From Bacillota bacterium (GTDB taxonomy: Bacteria > Bacillota > Clostridia > Acetivibrionales > DSM-1351), in the NCBI GenBank assembly GCA_023397905.1, contig JAEWSZ010000211.1:62001-126000 (forward strand): 64,000 nucleotides of DNA, read 5' to 3'. Position 1 is the first letter of the stretch, and every line of letters starts with the position of its first letter. Position numbers and translations under genes: made by a program. The notes beneath the pieces were generated by a model that worked only from the letters and a program-made list of their open reading frames with translations, did no database searches and had not been told where the DNA came from. Below, in pieces: positions 28,191 through 36,706 of the stretch.

Positions 28191-29357
28191 TTACAGCTTA
28201 TCCACCTCAACCCATTGGCGCTGGGCTATTGACAGCTCCACAGCCTCCAACACCTGGGAGCATTTCATCCCGTCGTAGAAATCCGGCGAGGTTTTGCCGT
28301 TCTTTGCGATAGCCTCCACAAACTCATAGAATTCATGCACAAAGGTATGCTCATACCCTATTACATGTCCTGCGGGCCACCAGGCGGACATATACGGATG
28401 GATCTCCTCGCTTGCCTGGATCAGCCTGAAGCCCTGGAGTCCCTCGGGATCGCCGGTATTATAGTACTGAAGCTCATTCATGCGTTCAAACTCAAATTTC
28501 AGGCTGCCCTTGCTGCCGTTTATTTCAAAAGACATGTCATTTTTATGCCCGGCGGCAAATCTTGTGGCTTCAAAAGTCCCAATTGCGCCATTTTCAAACT
28601 CCGCCAGAAACACGGTGGCATCGTCGACTGTGACTTTTCCTTTCACGGAAGTTTCCTGGGCTTTGCCGGAGAGCCCGGTCATTTTTTCAACCACAGGCCT
28701 TTCCTTTATAAAGGTCTTTTCCAAGCCTGTAACGCTTTTAAATTCCCCTGCCAGGAAACGTGCAATATCGATCAGATGCGCTCCGAGATCCCCGTGGGAA
28801 CCCGAACCGGCGACATTTTTGTCCAGCCTCCATACCAGAGGAAAATTGGGATCCATAATCCAATCCTGCAGGTATTTTGCCCTGAAATGGTATATCTGTC
28901 CCAGCTTGCCCTCGTCAATAATCTTTTTAGCCAATAATACTGCCGGCGCAAAACGGTAGTTGAATCCGATCTGATGCTTTACCCCGCTCTTCTTGGCCGC
29001 CTCAAGCATCTGCCTGGCATCTTTGAGATTCAAGGCCAGAGGCTTCTCGCAAAAAACATTCTTTCCCTTTTGAGCGGCGGCTATGGCAATCTCTTTGTGG
29101 GCATTGCTGGGTGCGGTGATATCTATGGTGTCTATATCCTCCCTGTCTATGAGACGCTCCCATGAAGTTTCATAGCTCTCCCAGCCGAACCTTTCCGCAG
29201 CTTCTCTGACCCACTGCTCTTCTCTCCCGCATACCGCCTTCATATGCACACTGGCACCGGGATTAAAAAACATGCCCAATCTCTGTAAAGCGTTACTATG
29301 GGCTTTACCCATAAATTTGTAGCCTACAAGTCCTATATTGATCTCTTTCTTCCCCAC
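28191..29357 (-). CDS. Gfo/Idh/MocA family NAD(P)-dependent sugar dehydrogenase
   Basis: A 388-residue oxidoreductase. The start is GTG at 29357 (MGKKEINIGLVGYKFMGKAHSNAL) with GGGAGG seven bases upstream; the frame extends to 29432 without a site. The Rossmann fold has the dinucleotide motif GLVGYKFMGKAHS and the family signature EKPLALNLKDAR; the C-terminal half is the usual alpha/beta substrate domain. These enzymes oxidise or reduce sugars, inositols or their derivatives. It is transcribed alone, with its own terminator, next to the arabinoxylan locus, so a sugar-related role is plausible. The substrate is not predictable. Confidence 0.88.
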   Translation of the reverse strand: MGKKEINIGLVGYKFMGKAHSNALQRLGMFFNPGASVHMKAVCGREEQWVREAAERFGWESYETSWERLIDREDIDTIDITAPSNAHKEIAIAAAQKGKNVFCEKPLALNLKDARQMLEAAKKSGVKHQIGFNYRFAPAVLLAKKIIDEGKLGQIYHFRAKYLQDWIMDPNFPLVWRLDKNVAGSGSHGDLGAHLIDIARFLAGEFKSVTGLEKTFIKERPVVEKMTGLSGKAQETSVKGKVTVDDATVFLAEFENGAIGTFEATRFAAGHKNDMSFEINGSKGSLKFEFERMNELQYYNTGDPEGLQGFRLIQASEEIHPYMSAWWPAGHVIGYEHTFVHEFYEFVEAIAKNGKTSPDFYDGMKCSQVLEAVELSIAQRQWVEVDKL

Positions 29358-29744
29358 CGGGACACCTCCCCATATTAATAAAATAAGCAGATAATGCTCA
29401 TTTCTGTTTGTGATATATTTTTCCTGCCACATCTAAGCCGTATCATATTTAATCTGCACAATATGATCTACCAGCCATCCCCATAAAATTGAAAAAACGA
29501 TGAAGATACCTCCTTTAGAAGCTGAGGCTTCCGCATATTCTCCATCTTGCCTTAATGAAAATGATTATGGTGCATGCATACCTGTGATTTGTGCTCTATT
29601 TTTAATATCATTTCAGTCAGCTTCAGTTAAATCCATATTAATAAATATTTTTAATAAAAGCAATACTATGGACATATTCCGGGGGAGTGATTTCTGTGAA
29701 TCCGGATCAGCATCAACATCTGAAAATATATTCATATAATCATG
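29358..29744. other. intergenic stretch without recognisable gene
   Basis: This stretch holds the leader of the divergent dehydrogenase gene and A+T-rich sequence. A 79-codon plus-strand frame (29500-29739) has no ribosome binding site, low-complexity composition and no family resemblance, and is not taken as a gene. Confidence 0.5.
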
Positions 29745-29773
29745 TTGACATTTTAAAAGTCAAATCATATAAT
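29745..29773 (+). promoter_or_regulatory. consensus sigma-A promoter of the cad operon
   Basis: TTGACA (29745-29750) and TATAAT (29768-29773) with a 17-bp spacer match the sigma-A consensus exactly. An operator-like palindrome follows immediately, fitting a strong promoter held silent by a repressor. Confidence 0.85.
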
Positions 29774-29777
29774 ATGT

Positions 29778-29793
29778 ATGAACACATATTCAT
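29778..29793 (+). promoter_or_regulatory. ArsR/SmtB-type operator
   Basis: ATGAA and TTCAT separated by six bases form the TGAA-N6-TTCA core known for SmtB/CadC-family operators. It starts 4 bp after the -10 box, so a bound repressor would cover the transcription start. The likely ligand-controlled repressor is the ArsR protein encoded at 32336-32716. Confidence 0.75.
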
Positions 29794-29891
29794 ATGTTTG
29801 TTTTTAAGAAAGATATATTGCTCAAAATCACTAATTAAAAAATATATTTGACCAGGATTTACCGCATATTTTAGAGAAAGAAGGGGTTTTA

Positions 29892-32258
29892 ATGGCTGCA
29901 ATAATTAAAAGGGAGTTGTTGCTTGAAGGCTTGGACTGTGCAAACTGCGCGGCAAAGATTGAACAAAGGGTCAACGATCTGGATTCGGTAAACACCGCCT
30001 CTATGAATTTCATGACTAAGACCTTGACTATCGAAACTGAATTATCAGCTAAAGTGGATGAAATAATCCAGGATGCCACAAATATTATTAAAAAACTGGA
30101 ACCCGATGTTACCGTGAAGGAAAAGATTATTTCCCCTGGTACAAAGAAAACTCTGATATTAAATGGGCTGGACTGCTCCAACTGTGCCGCTAAGATTGAA
30201 AGGGAGGTCGGAAATATTTCCGGGGTAAAATCTGCCGCCGTCGATTTTATTTCCAAAAAGCTGGTCATTGAATTCCATAGCAAACACGACGAAAAAAGAA
30301 TCGTCGAAGAAGCCTCGAAAATTGCAAAGCGCATAGAATCCGGCATAAACATAGCTGAGGAGGATAAAAGCGTTACCGGAAAAGAAGATGAAAAAAGCGG
30401 AAAGAAGGCAGAAATCATAAGGCTTGGGATAGGAGCGCTTCTTTTCGCGGCAGGAGTGATATTCAGCCTTCCTTTCTGGGCGGAGCTTTCCATATTTCTG
30501 GTAAGTTATCTGCTGGTAGGCGGCGAAGTTGTGTTAAAAGCGGTAAAGAATATATTGAAAGGCCAGATATTTGATGAGAACTTTTTGATGAGTGTGGCTA
30601 CCATCGGCGCCTTTGCTACCCGGAACTTCCCGGAAGGTGTGGCGGTTATGCTTTTCTATCAGGTAGGAGAACTATTTCAGTATATCGCTGTAAACCGTTC
30701 CAGAAGGTCCATAAAGGCGTTGATGGATATACGGCCCGACTATGCCAATCTTAAAGTAGGCGATGAAGAAAAGACCGTATCTCCTGAAGAAATAAATATC
30801 GGCGATATTATCATCATAAAGCCCGGTGAAAGAGTTCCTCTGGACGGCAAGGTTACCGAAGGCAAATCAATGATGGATACCTCTGCCCTGACCGGGGAAT
30901 CTGTCCCCCGGGAGGTGGAAGCAGGCGACGTTGTATTATCAGGCTTTATTAATAAGAATGGCCTGTTGACTGTGGAGGTCACAAAGGAATTCGGTGAATC
31001 CACCGTAGCCAAGATTCTTGATCTGGTCCAGAATGCAAGCAGCAAGAAGGCTCCCACAGAGAACTTCATTACCAAGTTTGCAAGATATTATACCCCTGTC
31101 GTCGTATTCGCAGCCCTTGCACTGGCAGTAATCCCTCCGTTGGTAATCCCGGGGGCCACCTTTTCCGATTGGATTTACAGGGCGCTGGTATTTCTGGTTA
31201 TTTCCTGCCCCTGCGCGCTGGTTATTTCCATTCCTCTGGGCTTCTTCGGGGGAATCGGCGGAGCTTCCAAAAATGGCATTCTGGTCAAGGGAAGCAATTA
31301 TCTTGAGGCTTTAAACTCAGTTGATACCGTTGTTTTTGACAAAACCGGCACCCTTACAAAGGGCGTATTTAAAGTAACAAAAATTACGGACTATGCCGCT
31401 GCGGCAGATATTACCTTACTGGAAGCCGCGGCCTATGCAGAAAGCTATTCAAATCACCCCATAGCCTTGTCCATTCTCAAAGAATATACCAAAGAATACA
31501 GCAAGGAAGTCAATAAAAATGAGATCGAGGACTACGAGGAGATTTCAGGTCACGGGATCAAGGCTAAAGTGCGGGGACATGTGATTCTTGCAGGAAATTC
31601 CAAGCTGATGGAAAAGGAAGCCATAGCCTGCGATGAGACAAGTGATGAAGGAACCGCCGTTCATGTTGCTGTTGACGGGAAATACGCAGGTCTTATTATT
31701 ATCTCCGATGAGATCAAGGAAGATGCGCCAAAGGCGATGAAGGCATTAAAAGATATGGGAATTAAAAAGCTGGTCATGCTCACCGGAGACAGCAAAACTG
31801 CAGGTACAAAGGTCGGCGGGTCCCTTGGGCTGGACGAGGTCCATGCTGAGCTTCTCCCCCATCAAAAGGTTGAAAAGCTGGAGGAACTGGATAAAAAGAA
31901 GTCTCCTAAGGGGAAACTGGTATTTGTGGGCGACGGTATCAATGATGCCCCTGTACTTGCGAGAGCAGATATCGGTGTCGCCATGGGCGGACTTGGTTCA
32001 GATGCCGCCATTGAAGCCGCAGACATAGTATTGATGACAGATGAGCCCACCAAGCTGGTCAGCGCCATAAAGATCGCCAGAAGGACCCGGGTGATCGTGT
32101 GGCAGAATATTATTTTCGCACTTGCAGTGAAGGGTGTTGTCCTTTTCCTGGGAGCAGGCGGAATCGCCACCATGTGGGAAGCGGTGTTTGCCGACGTTGG
32201 CGTCGCAGTCATTGCCATACTCAATGCTATGCGGGTTATGAATGCGGAAAAACTCTGA
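29892..32258 (+). CDS. cadA: Cd2+/Zn2+/Pb2+-exporting P1B-type ATPase
   Basis: ATP-driven heavy-metal efflux pump of 788 residues. Two N-terminal metal-binding domains each carry GLDCxNC (C16/C19 and C95/C98). Further along are the actuator TGESVPRE, the transmembrane metal-site motif SCPCALVIS (C439, C441), the phosphorylation motif DKTGTLTKG (D483), the conserved HP of SNHPIAL, GDGINDAPVL, and the Asp in FADVGVAVIAILNAMR that marks the Cd/Zn group (P1B-2). RBS AGAAGGGG. Promoter and ArsR operator lie upstream and the repressor gene follows 77 bp downstream, forming a self-contained cad operon. Confidence 0.94.
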   Translation: MAAIIKRELLLEGLDCANCAAKIEQRVNDLDSVNTASMNFMTKTLTIETELSAKVDEIIQDATNIIKKLEPDVTVKEKIISPGTKKTLILNGLDCSNCAAKIEREVGNISGVKSAAVDFISKKLVIEFHSKHDEKRIVEEASKIAKRIESGINIAEEDKSVTGKEDEKSGKKAEIIRLGIGALLFAAGVIFSLPFWAELSIFLVSYLLVGGEVVLKAVKNILKGQIFDENFLMSVATIGAFATRNFPEGVAVMLFYQVGELFQYIAVNRSRRSIKALMDIRPDYANLKVGDEEKTVSPEEINIGDIIIIKPGERVPLDGKVTEGKSMMDTSALTGESVPREVEAGDVVLSGFINKNGLLTVEVTKEFGESTVAKILDLVQNASSKKAPTENFITKFARYYTPVVVFAALALAVIPPLVIPGATFSDWIYRALVFLVISCPCALVISIPLGFFGGIGGASKNGILVKGSNYLEALNSVDTVVFDKTGTLTKGVFKVTKITDYAAAADITLLEAAAYAESYSNHPIALSILKEYTKEYSKEVNKNEIEDYEEISGHGIKAKVRGHVILAGNSKLMEKEAIACDETSDEGTAVHVAVDGKYAGLIIISDEIKEDAPKAMKALKDMGIKKLVMLTGDSKTAGTKVGGSLGLDEVHAELLPHQKVEKLEELDKKKSPKGKLVFVGDGINDAPVLARADIGVAMGGLGSDAAIEAADIVLMTDEPTKLVSAIKIARRTRVIVWQNIIFALAVKGVVLFLGAGGIATMWEAVFADVGVAVIAILNAMRVMNAEKL

Positions 32259-32335
32259 TAAAGCAATTGACAGTTAAAGTATTAAACCATATAATAAATA
32301 TTTAAAATACCGGACACATTTTCAGGAGGGATGAG

Positions 32336-32716
32336 ATGAACCGTAATTATCAGGAAGATAATGGCCAGGATATAATTAAATGTGATTGTATTACAATTCA
32401 CAGTGATATTGTCGACAAGGTTAAGGAAAACATTCCAAATGAAGAGACTCTTTATGATCTGGCGGAGCTTTTCAAGACTTTCGGCGATACCACCAGGATA
32501 AAGATTCTTTATGCTTTATTTGCTTCTGAAATGTGCGTATGTGATATTGCAGTGCTTCTTAATATGACACAATCTGCCATCTCCCACCAGCTTAGAGTTT
32601 TAAAACAGGCAAGGCTGGTCAAATTCAGAAAGGACGGAAAGGTCGTCTTCTATTCGCTTGATGATGAGCATGTAAAACGCATTTTTGATCAGGGCCTCCA
32701 TCATATTTCGGAGTAG
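32336..32716 (+). CDS. cadC: CadC/SmtB-like ArsR family metal-responsive repressor
   Basis: A 126-residue dimeric winged-helix repressor that releases DNA on binding Cd, Pb or Zn. The metal ligands of CadC are visible: Cys16 and Cys18 in the N-terminal arm and Cys67/Cys69 in the ELCVCDI-like segment SEMCVCDIAV (alpha3N site), plus Asp/His residues in the last helix (D109/D110, H112, H122, H123; alpha5 site). The recognition helix is MTQSAISHQLRVLKQARL. GGAGGG five bases before the ATG. It is co-transcribed with cadA and probably autoregulates through the operator at 29778-29793. Its 3' end overlaps the convergent ABC gene by 16 bp. Confidence 0.93.
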   Translation: MNRNYQEDNGQDIIKCDCITIHSDIVDKVKENIPNEETLYDLAELFKTFGDTTRIKILYALFASEMCVCDIAVLLNMTQSAISHQLRVLKQARLVKFRKDGKVVFYSLDDEHVKRIFDQGLHHISE

Positions 32717-33414
32717 CGGCCGGATAAACCAGACCGGCTCTCCGACTGACAGCTTTCGGCCAGTTTACCCGAAGACATTGTCACCACCCTGTTTCCAAAT
32801 TCCAGGGTGTCCAGTTCATGGGTTACGACCAGAATGGTGGTGCCGTTTTTATTTATGCGGGAAAACAGCCCCATGATTTCCCTTGTGGTTTCTATATCCA
32901 GATCCGCTGTGGGCTCATCCGCAATCAGAATATCCGGTGAATTCATTAAAGACCGTGCAATAAAAACCCGTCGCAGTTCGCCTCCGGACAGCTGTGGCGG
33001 AAACATATGGGCCAGGTGGGACAGACCGACCTCATCCAGGAGGAATTCTGCCCGCCCCGCTGCATCGCCCTGTCTCTTTGCCAGGTAAAAAGGCAGGCGC
33101 ACATTGTCAAAAACCGTCAGATTTGAAAGGGCGCTGGTTCCCTGGGGTACATATCCCAGACGGGAATTTCTGAATTCCGACATTTCCTTATCCTTCAAAG
33201 TATCCAGCTTTGTTCCGTCAAAGCCGATACTGCCGGAAGTGGGTTTCAAAAGCCCGGCGATTATATTCAGCAGTGTACTTTTACCGCTCCCTGAACGTCC
33301 GATAATGCTCACGAAATCACCGCGTGATACGGACAGATTTATATTATCCAGTGCTGTAAACTGCCTTTCTCCGCGTTTATATTCCTTTTTCAGTTCATTT
33401 ATTTCCAACAGCAT
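32701..33414 (-). CDS. ABC transporter ATP-binding protein (LolD/MacB-like)
   Basis: A 237-residue ATPase with Walker A GRSGSGKST, signature LSGGELRR, Walker B ILIADEPTADLD and the switch His in VVTHEL. The sequence is closest in style to the LolD/MacB/FtsE group, which works with FtsX-like permeases. Its ATG overlaps the stop of the permease gene (TAATG), so the two are translationally coupled. Third gene of the operon with the DUF4418 protein. The substrate is unknown. Confidence 0.9.
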   Translation of the reverse strand: MLLEINELKKEYKRGERQFTALDNINLSVSRGDFVSIIGRSGSGKSTLLNIIAGLLKPTSGSIGFDGTKLDTLKDKEMSEFRNSRLGYVPQGTSALSNLTVFDNVRLPFYLAKRQGDAAGRAEFLLDEVGLSHLAHMFPPQLSGGELRRVFIARSLMNSPDILIADEPTADLDIETTREIMGLFSRINKNGTTILVVTHELDTLEFGNRVVTMSSGKLAESCQSESRSGLSGRYSEI

Positions 33415-34625
33415 TATTCATTCTCCCTCATGGTAGTGTAGGTCTCGGATTTTCCGATTTTAACGGCAACAGAAATTGAAGCTGCAGGGCCAACCGACAG
33501 AGATATCAAAAAGCTTAAAATACCAAAAATCAGAACGTCTCCGAAGGATGGCTGCAAATAGGGCAATTTCATCATGGAACTGATGTAGGTGCTGAACGGG
33601 AACACCACAAGAGCAGCCGCTATGATTCCGGCCACCGCCCCCAAAATGCCGATATAAATTGATTCACACAGCAGCAGTTTCACAAGCTTGCTCCGGGGAG
33701 CGCCCAGAATCCTGAATATGCCGAATTCCTTTTGCCGCTCATTTAACGAAACTGAAAATACGACAGCCAGCACAATAATAGCCAGAAGCCACAAAATTCC
33801 GGCAAGGATGTAAATATACAGGGAAAGCCCATTTAAGCCTGCAGAAATGTCATTTAGCATGTTTTTGGAAACTACAACGGCAACGCCCTCCTTTGCATAA
33901 GCCTGAAGGATGGCGTTGGCAACATTTTTTGTATCATACCCGTTCTCAATCTTGACCATGGCGGAGGAAATGAGCGTATCATCCTTTGCCGCCGGATGGG
34001 ACTGTATCCGCTCAGATTCCTTTGCAAGCTTTTTCGCCGTTGATAAATTCATAAAAACGGAGGTATCAAATCCCATCCCTGTCTTTTCAAGCCGCGCGGC
34101 CACCGAAAAATTCCGGTCATAAAACTTGAGCCTTTGCCCGGCTTTAGCGGCTATGTTGCCCCCCACCAGAATTTCGCCGTCTGCAAGAGGGCGGTCCAAT
34201 GTATCTGATAACCAAGGCTGGATGATAAAATCCGTTTCAGGATCAAAGCCTATGAGCTGGATGGGATATGTGCAGCACGACGCATTCAGCGTCGCAATAT
34301 AGAGCTGCGGGGATATAAGGCCCACCCCTTCCACAGCGGCGACCCTGTCAACGACTTTCCCGTCAAAGTAAAATGTACTGGGCTCTCCCCGGAGAAGCGC
34401 GTTTTGAATATCCGCCTCATAGCCGTAGGGCACCACGAGAATATCTGCACCCAGTCTTTTGGACAGCCCCTCCAAACCGCCTTCCAGACTCTTTGCCAGG
34501 ATGGTCCCTCCAAAGAGTATAAAGGCAAAAAGCGCCACCAGGAAAATAAGGCAGCTGCTCCGGAAGGGCTTGCGTTTCAGATTATTGGCGGCAATAACGG
34601 AAACGGTCAAAGGTTTTTTGTTCAT
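33414..34625 (-). CDS. FtsX/MacB-like ABC transporter permease
   Basis: A 403-residue permease. TM1 at about 22-44, then an extracytoplasmic MacB-type periplasmic core domain (about 45-265), then three C-terminal helices (about 270-295, 320-350, 360-385) with the FtsX-domain segment LNERQKEFGIFRILGAPRSKLVKLLL. The extracellular part contains a Cys pair (NASCCTYPIQLIGFDP). It overlaps the upstream DUF4418 gene by 4 bp and the downstream ATPase by 1 bp. Members of this group move lipids, peptides or act mechanically on the envelope rather than importing nutrients. Confidence 0.88.
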   Translation of the reverse strand: MNKKPLTVSVIAANNLKRKPFRSSCLIFLVALFAFILFGGTILAKSLEGGLEGLSKRLGADILVVPYGYEADIQNALLRGEPSTFYFDGKVVDRVAAVEGVGLISPQLYIATLNASCCTYPIQLIGFDPETDFIIQPWLSDTLDRPLADGEILVGGNIAAKAGQRLKFYDRNFSVAARLEKTGMGFDTSVFMNLSTAKKLAKESERIQSHPAAKDDTLISSAMVKIENGYDTKNVANAILQAYAKEGVAVVVSKNMLNDISAGLNGLSLYIYILAGILWLLAIIVLAVVFSVSLNERQKEFGIFRILGAPRSKLVKLLLCESIYIGILGAVAGIIAAALVVFPFSTYISSMMKLPYLQPSFGDVLIFGILSFLISLSVGPAASISVAVKIGKSETYTTMRENE

Positions 34626-35059
34626 AGGCCGGTCTCCGCCGCCTTTTTGCCTTGTGCCCGCAAATACAGGATGTTGGCTGCCGCCGCTGCCACAGTCAGG
34701 CCGCTTACTACCGTTACCGCAGGAAATGTGGTCATCCGGCAGGCCATCATGTTCATCTCACAGCCGCCTATGAGCAGGGAAGGAACTAAAATACCCAGAA
34801 TCCCGGTCAAAGCCGTCATCATACTGATCCCCATCCGCATGGGCGCCGACCCGGAAAGAAGCAGCAATACTCCGCCGCACAGGATTAACACACCGATCCC
34901 CAGCTCAGCCCGCCCGGACCAGAAGCATCTCATGGGCACTGTGCCGCCCGCAGCGGTTTCAATGACTTTTGAGCAAGTCGGGAATATGCAGACCGGTATA
35001 AGAGAAATCAACAGCCCCAAGATACCGATTGCAATACCCGATAATAACCTGTTTCTCAC
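34622..35059 (-). CDS. DUF4418-like membrane protein
   Basis: A 145-residue integral membrane protein with four predicted helices. The start is GTG at 35059 with GAGGAG nine bases upstream; the frame extends to 35092 but the site argues against that. Loops and helix ends carry Cys/Met-rich motifs (IFPTCSKV, VPMRCFWSGRAELGIG, GGCEMNMMACRMTTFP), which fit DUF4418 and suggest metal or thiol chemistry. It is the first gene of a three-gene operon with the ABC permease and ATPase; overlaps imply one functional unit. A palindrome resembling DtxR-type operators lies in the promoter region. Confidence 0.72.
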   Translation of the reverse strand: MRNRLLSGIAIGILGLLISLIPVCIFPTCSKVIETAAGGTVPMRCFWSGRAELGIGVLILCGGVLLLLSGSAPMRMGISMMTALTGILGILVPSLLIGGCEMNMMACRMTTFPAVTVVSGLTVAAAAANILYLRAQGKKAAETGL

Positions 35060-35132
35060 AAAAATCGTCTCCTCATCTATATTAAACTGCAAATTTAACT
35101 GTAATTGAATTTATAACTGTCCCAAGAAATAA

Positions 35133-35148
35133 GTTAGCGTATGCTAAC
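35133..35148 (-). promoter_or_regulatory. palindromic operator candidate (DtxR/MntR-like) in DUF4418 operon promoter
   Basis: GTTAGC-N4-GCTAAC is a perfect inverted repeat resembling the TTAGGTTAGSCTAACC pattern of DtxR/IdeR-type regulators. On the minus strand a TTGAAC with a TAACTT 17 bp later overlaps it. The nearest gene start is 35059. The rest of 35093-35312 shows no other signal. Confidence 0.4.
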
Positions 35149-35312
35149 CCATTGTTCAAGTACCAGTTCTGAATTTTTCAACGGCTCCAGTTTATTTTTT
35201 CGAAGACGAGTTTATTATTGACAAATCGGGCAGGCCGGTTTTGTGGGCGCGGCGGCGAACGCTCTATTTTAATACAAATTATCCTGTTATTTAACAGTTT
35301 TAAATATTTACA

Positions 35313-36137
35313 TTACTTCTTGCTTTCCACCACCAGGCTTTTAGCCACTACATTCATTCTTTTTATATTGAGCGCCGTCAGATGCTTTATCTGTTCCGAT
35401 ACTTTTTCCTGGACCTCCCGCAGCAGCTGCTTTATCATACTGCCATAGACCAGCACCAGGTCCATCTCGATGTATATCCCGTCGGTCCTGTTTTCCGCAC
35501 GGAATCTTGATATTTTGGACACGCCCTCGATATTTGAGGTCACGTACTCCACTATCTGGTAAATCGTATAATCAGATATGGTATAGTTGCCCATATAGCT
35601 GAAGGTAGGGCGTACCACCGATTTTTCTCCTATGAGCTGGTAGCTTCCCTTTCCTTTTCTTCTGAATATCTGAAGCGGATCCAGAAAATATCCCGAAAAG
35701 TCCTTTTTTATTTCAAATGTCGGCACTGGAATTACATGCTTTCCCTGTTCGCGTCTGGTGGACAGGGCCTGCTTGATCTCGTACTCGCTGGCTACATCGG
35801 TTATATATACCTTATCGGAAATCGGTCCTATTCCAAGCCTCTCCGCTATGGTTTCCACCATACCGTCCGAGGTTCCTATTATCAGTAGTATTTGAGTATC
35901 ATATTTATGCAAAGCGTTAATAACATCTTCAGCGTGCTTTTTATCGGTAAACAGGGCTCTTTTGATAGATGCGATCTTCGTGCTTTCTCTTTTGGCAGAA
36001 ACACCTGCTATAATCTGGTTGCCTTTAATGAGCAAGCCGTCGTCAATTATAAAATCCGTGCCATACTCCCTGGCGACCCATGATGCTCTGTGACTCTTAC
36101 CTGTCCCGCTCGGTCCCACAAATCCAATTGCTTTCAA
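35313..36137 (-). CDS. P-loop ATPase fused to an Asp23/Gls24-like domain
   Basis: A 274-residue protein. The N-terminal half (1-130) has a P-loop right at the start (MKAIGFVGPSGTGKSHRA) and a later hydrophobic strand ILLIIGTSDGM. The C-terminal 100 residues resemble the Asp23/Gls24 envelope-stress domain (VVRPTFSYMGNYTISDYTIYQIVEYVTSNIEGV; YIEMDLVLVYGSMIKQLLREVQEKV). The start is taken as TTG at 36137, six bases after GGAGG; the ATG at 36143 directly abuts the GGAGG and is less likely. The function is unknown; a nucleotide-dependent envelope or sporulation role is only a guess. It has its own consensus promoter and a long leader with a terminator-like hairpin. Confidence 0.75.
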   Translation of the reverse strand: MKAIGFVGPSGTGKSHRASWVAREYGTDFIIDDGLLIKGNQIIAGVSAKRESTKIASIKRALFTDKKHAEDVINALHKYDTQILLIIGTSDGMVETIAERLGIGPISDKVYITDVASEYEIKQALSTRREQGKHVIPVPTFEIKKDFSGYFLDPLQIFRRKGKGSYQLIGEKSVVRPTFSYMGNYTISDYTIYQIVEYVTSNIEGVSKISRFRAENRTDGIYIEMDLVLVYGSMIKQLLREVQEKVSEQIKHLTALNIKRMNVVAKSLVVESKK

Positions 36138-36271
36138 GGCCATCCTCCAATCATTGCCTAAAAATGGGAATAATCTCCGGCACAAAATTTCTCTTTATGC
36201 AGGGTGTCCCATTCCATATTCAAAATTATTTACATAATTTTCAGAATTTATAAATAATATCTCCAAAGGGA

Positions 36272-36297
36272 AAAAGAGAGCCAAACGACTCTCTTTT
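36272..36297 (-). terminator. terminator-like hairpin inside the leader of the P-loop/Asp23 gene
   Basis: AAAAGAGAG (36272-36280) pairs with CTCTCTTTT (36289-36297), and on the minus strand the stem runs into a U-rich tail. It lies about 160-180 bases after the predicted start of transcription and about 135 bp before the coding region, so it could act as an attenuator or end a small RNA. The remainder of 36138-36706 is A+T-rich without a gene. Confidence 0.6.
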
Positions 36298-36459
36298 CTT
36301 TTTCCCGGACATTTTTAATCTTTTGTAATTTAAGGCTTTTTCCGCTGTAATTCGTATTTTTTTATCTTTTGTATATTTATAATTCCCTATGCTGACCCTT
36401 GAGCCAACATAAAGTGTTTAAACTATTGTCAAGTACATCATATTGTGATTACACGATAT

Positions 36460-36488
36460 ATTGTATTTATATACAATCTTTTTGTCAA
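36460..36488 (-). promoter_or_regulatory. near-consensus sigma-A promoter for the P-loop/Asp23 gene
   Basis: On the minus strand TTGACA (36483-36488) and TACAAT (36460-36465) have a 17-bp spacer. Its position predicts an unusually long leader of about 310 bases. Confidence 0.7.
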
Positions 36489-36706
36489 TATATATTACAA
36501 AAATTGTTATAGTAATATTTTACTATTTTTTATAAGACTAGAAGACTTTTATTTTTTTCACGGGTTTTTTAAATGTTTGTGCTGGAGTCTAATGTTCAAA
36601 TTTTACCGTTATATGCTATAATATTGGGAAATGCTCTGTAAAATTCCAAAAACAATAAAATTTATAAATAGATAAATAGATATAGTATTAACCAGGGGGA
36701 TTTATT

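Noticed and set aside
29500..29739. 79-codon plus-strand frame upstream of cadA
   Set aside because: No ribosome binding site, no family resemblance, and it ends just before the cad promoter; treated as non-coding.
36196..36300. 23-codon minus-strand frame across the leader hairpin
   Set aside because: No ribosome binding site, and the frame is made largely by the hairpin arms and A-rich sequence; better explained as RNA structure.
36300..36706. c-di-GMP riboswitch upstream of the chemoreceptor
   Set aside because: The conserved GEMM core segments are absent; the sequence is A+T-rich without a comparable fold.
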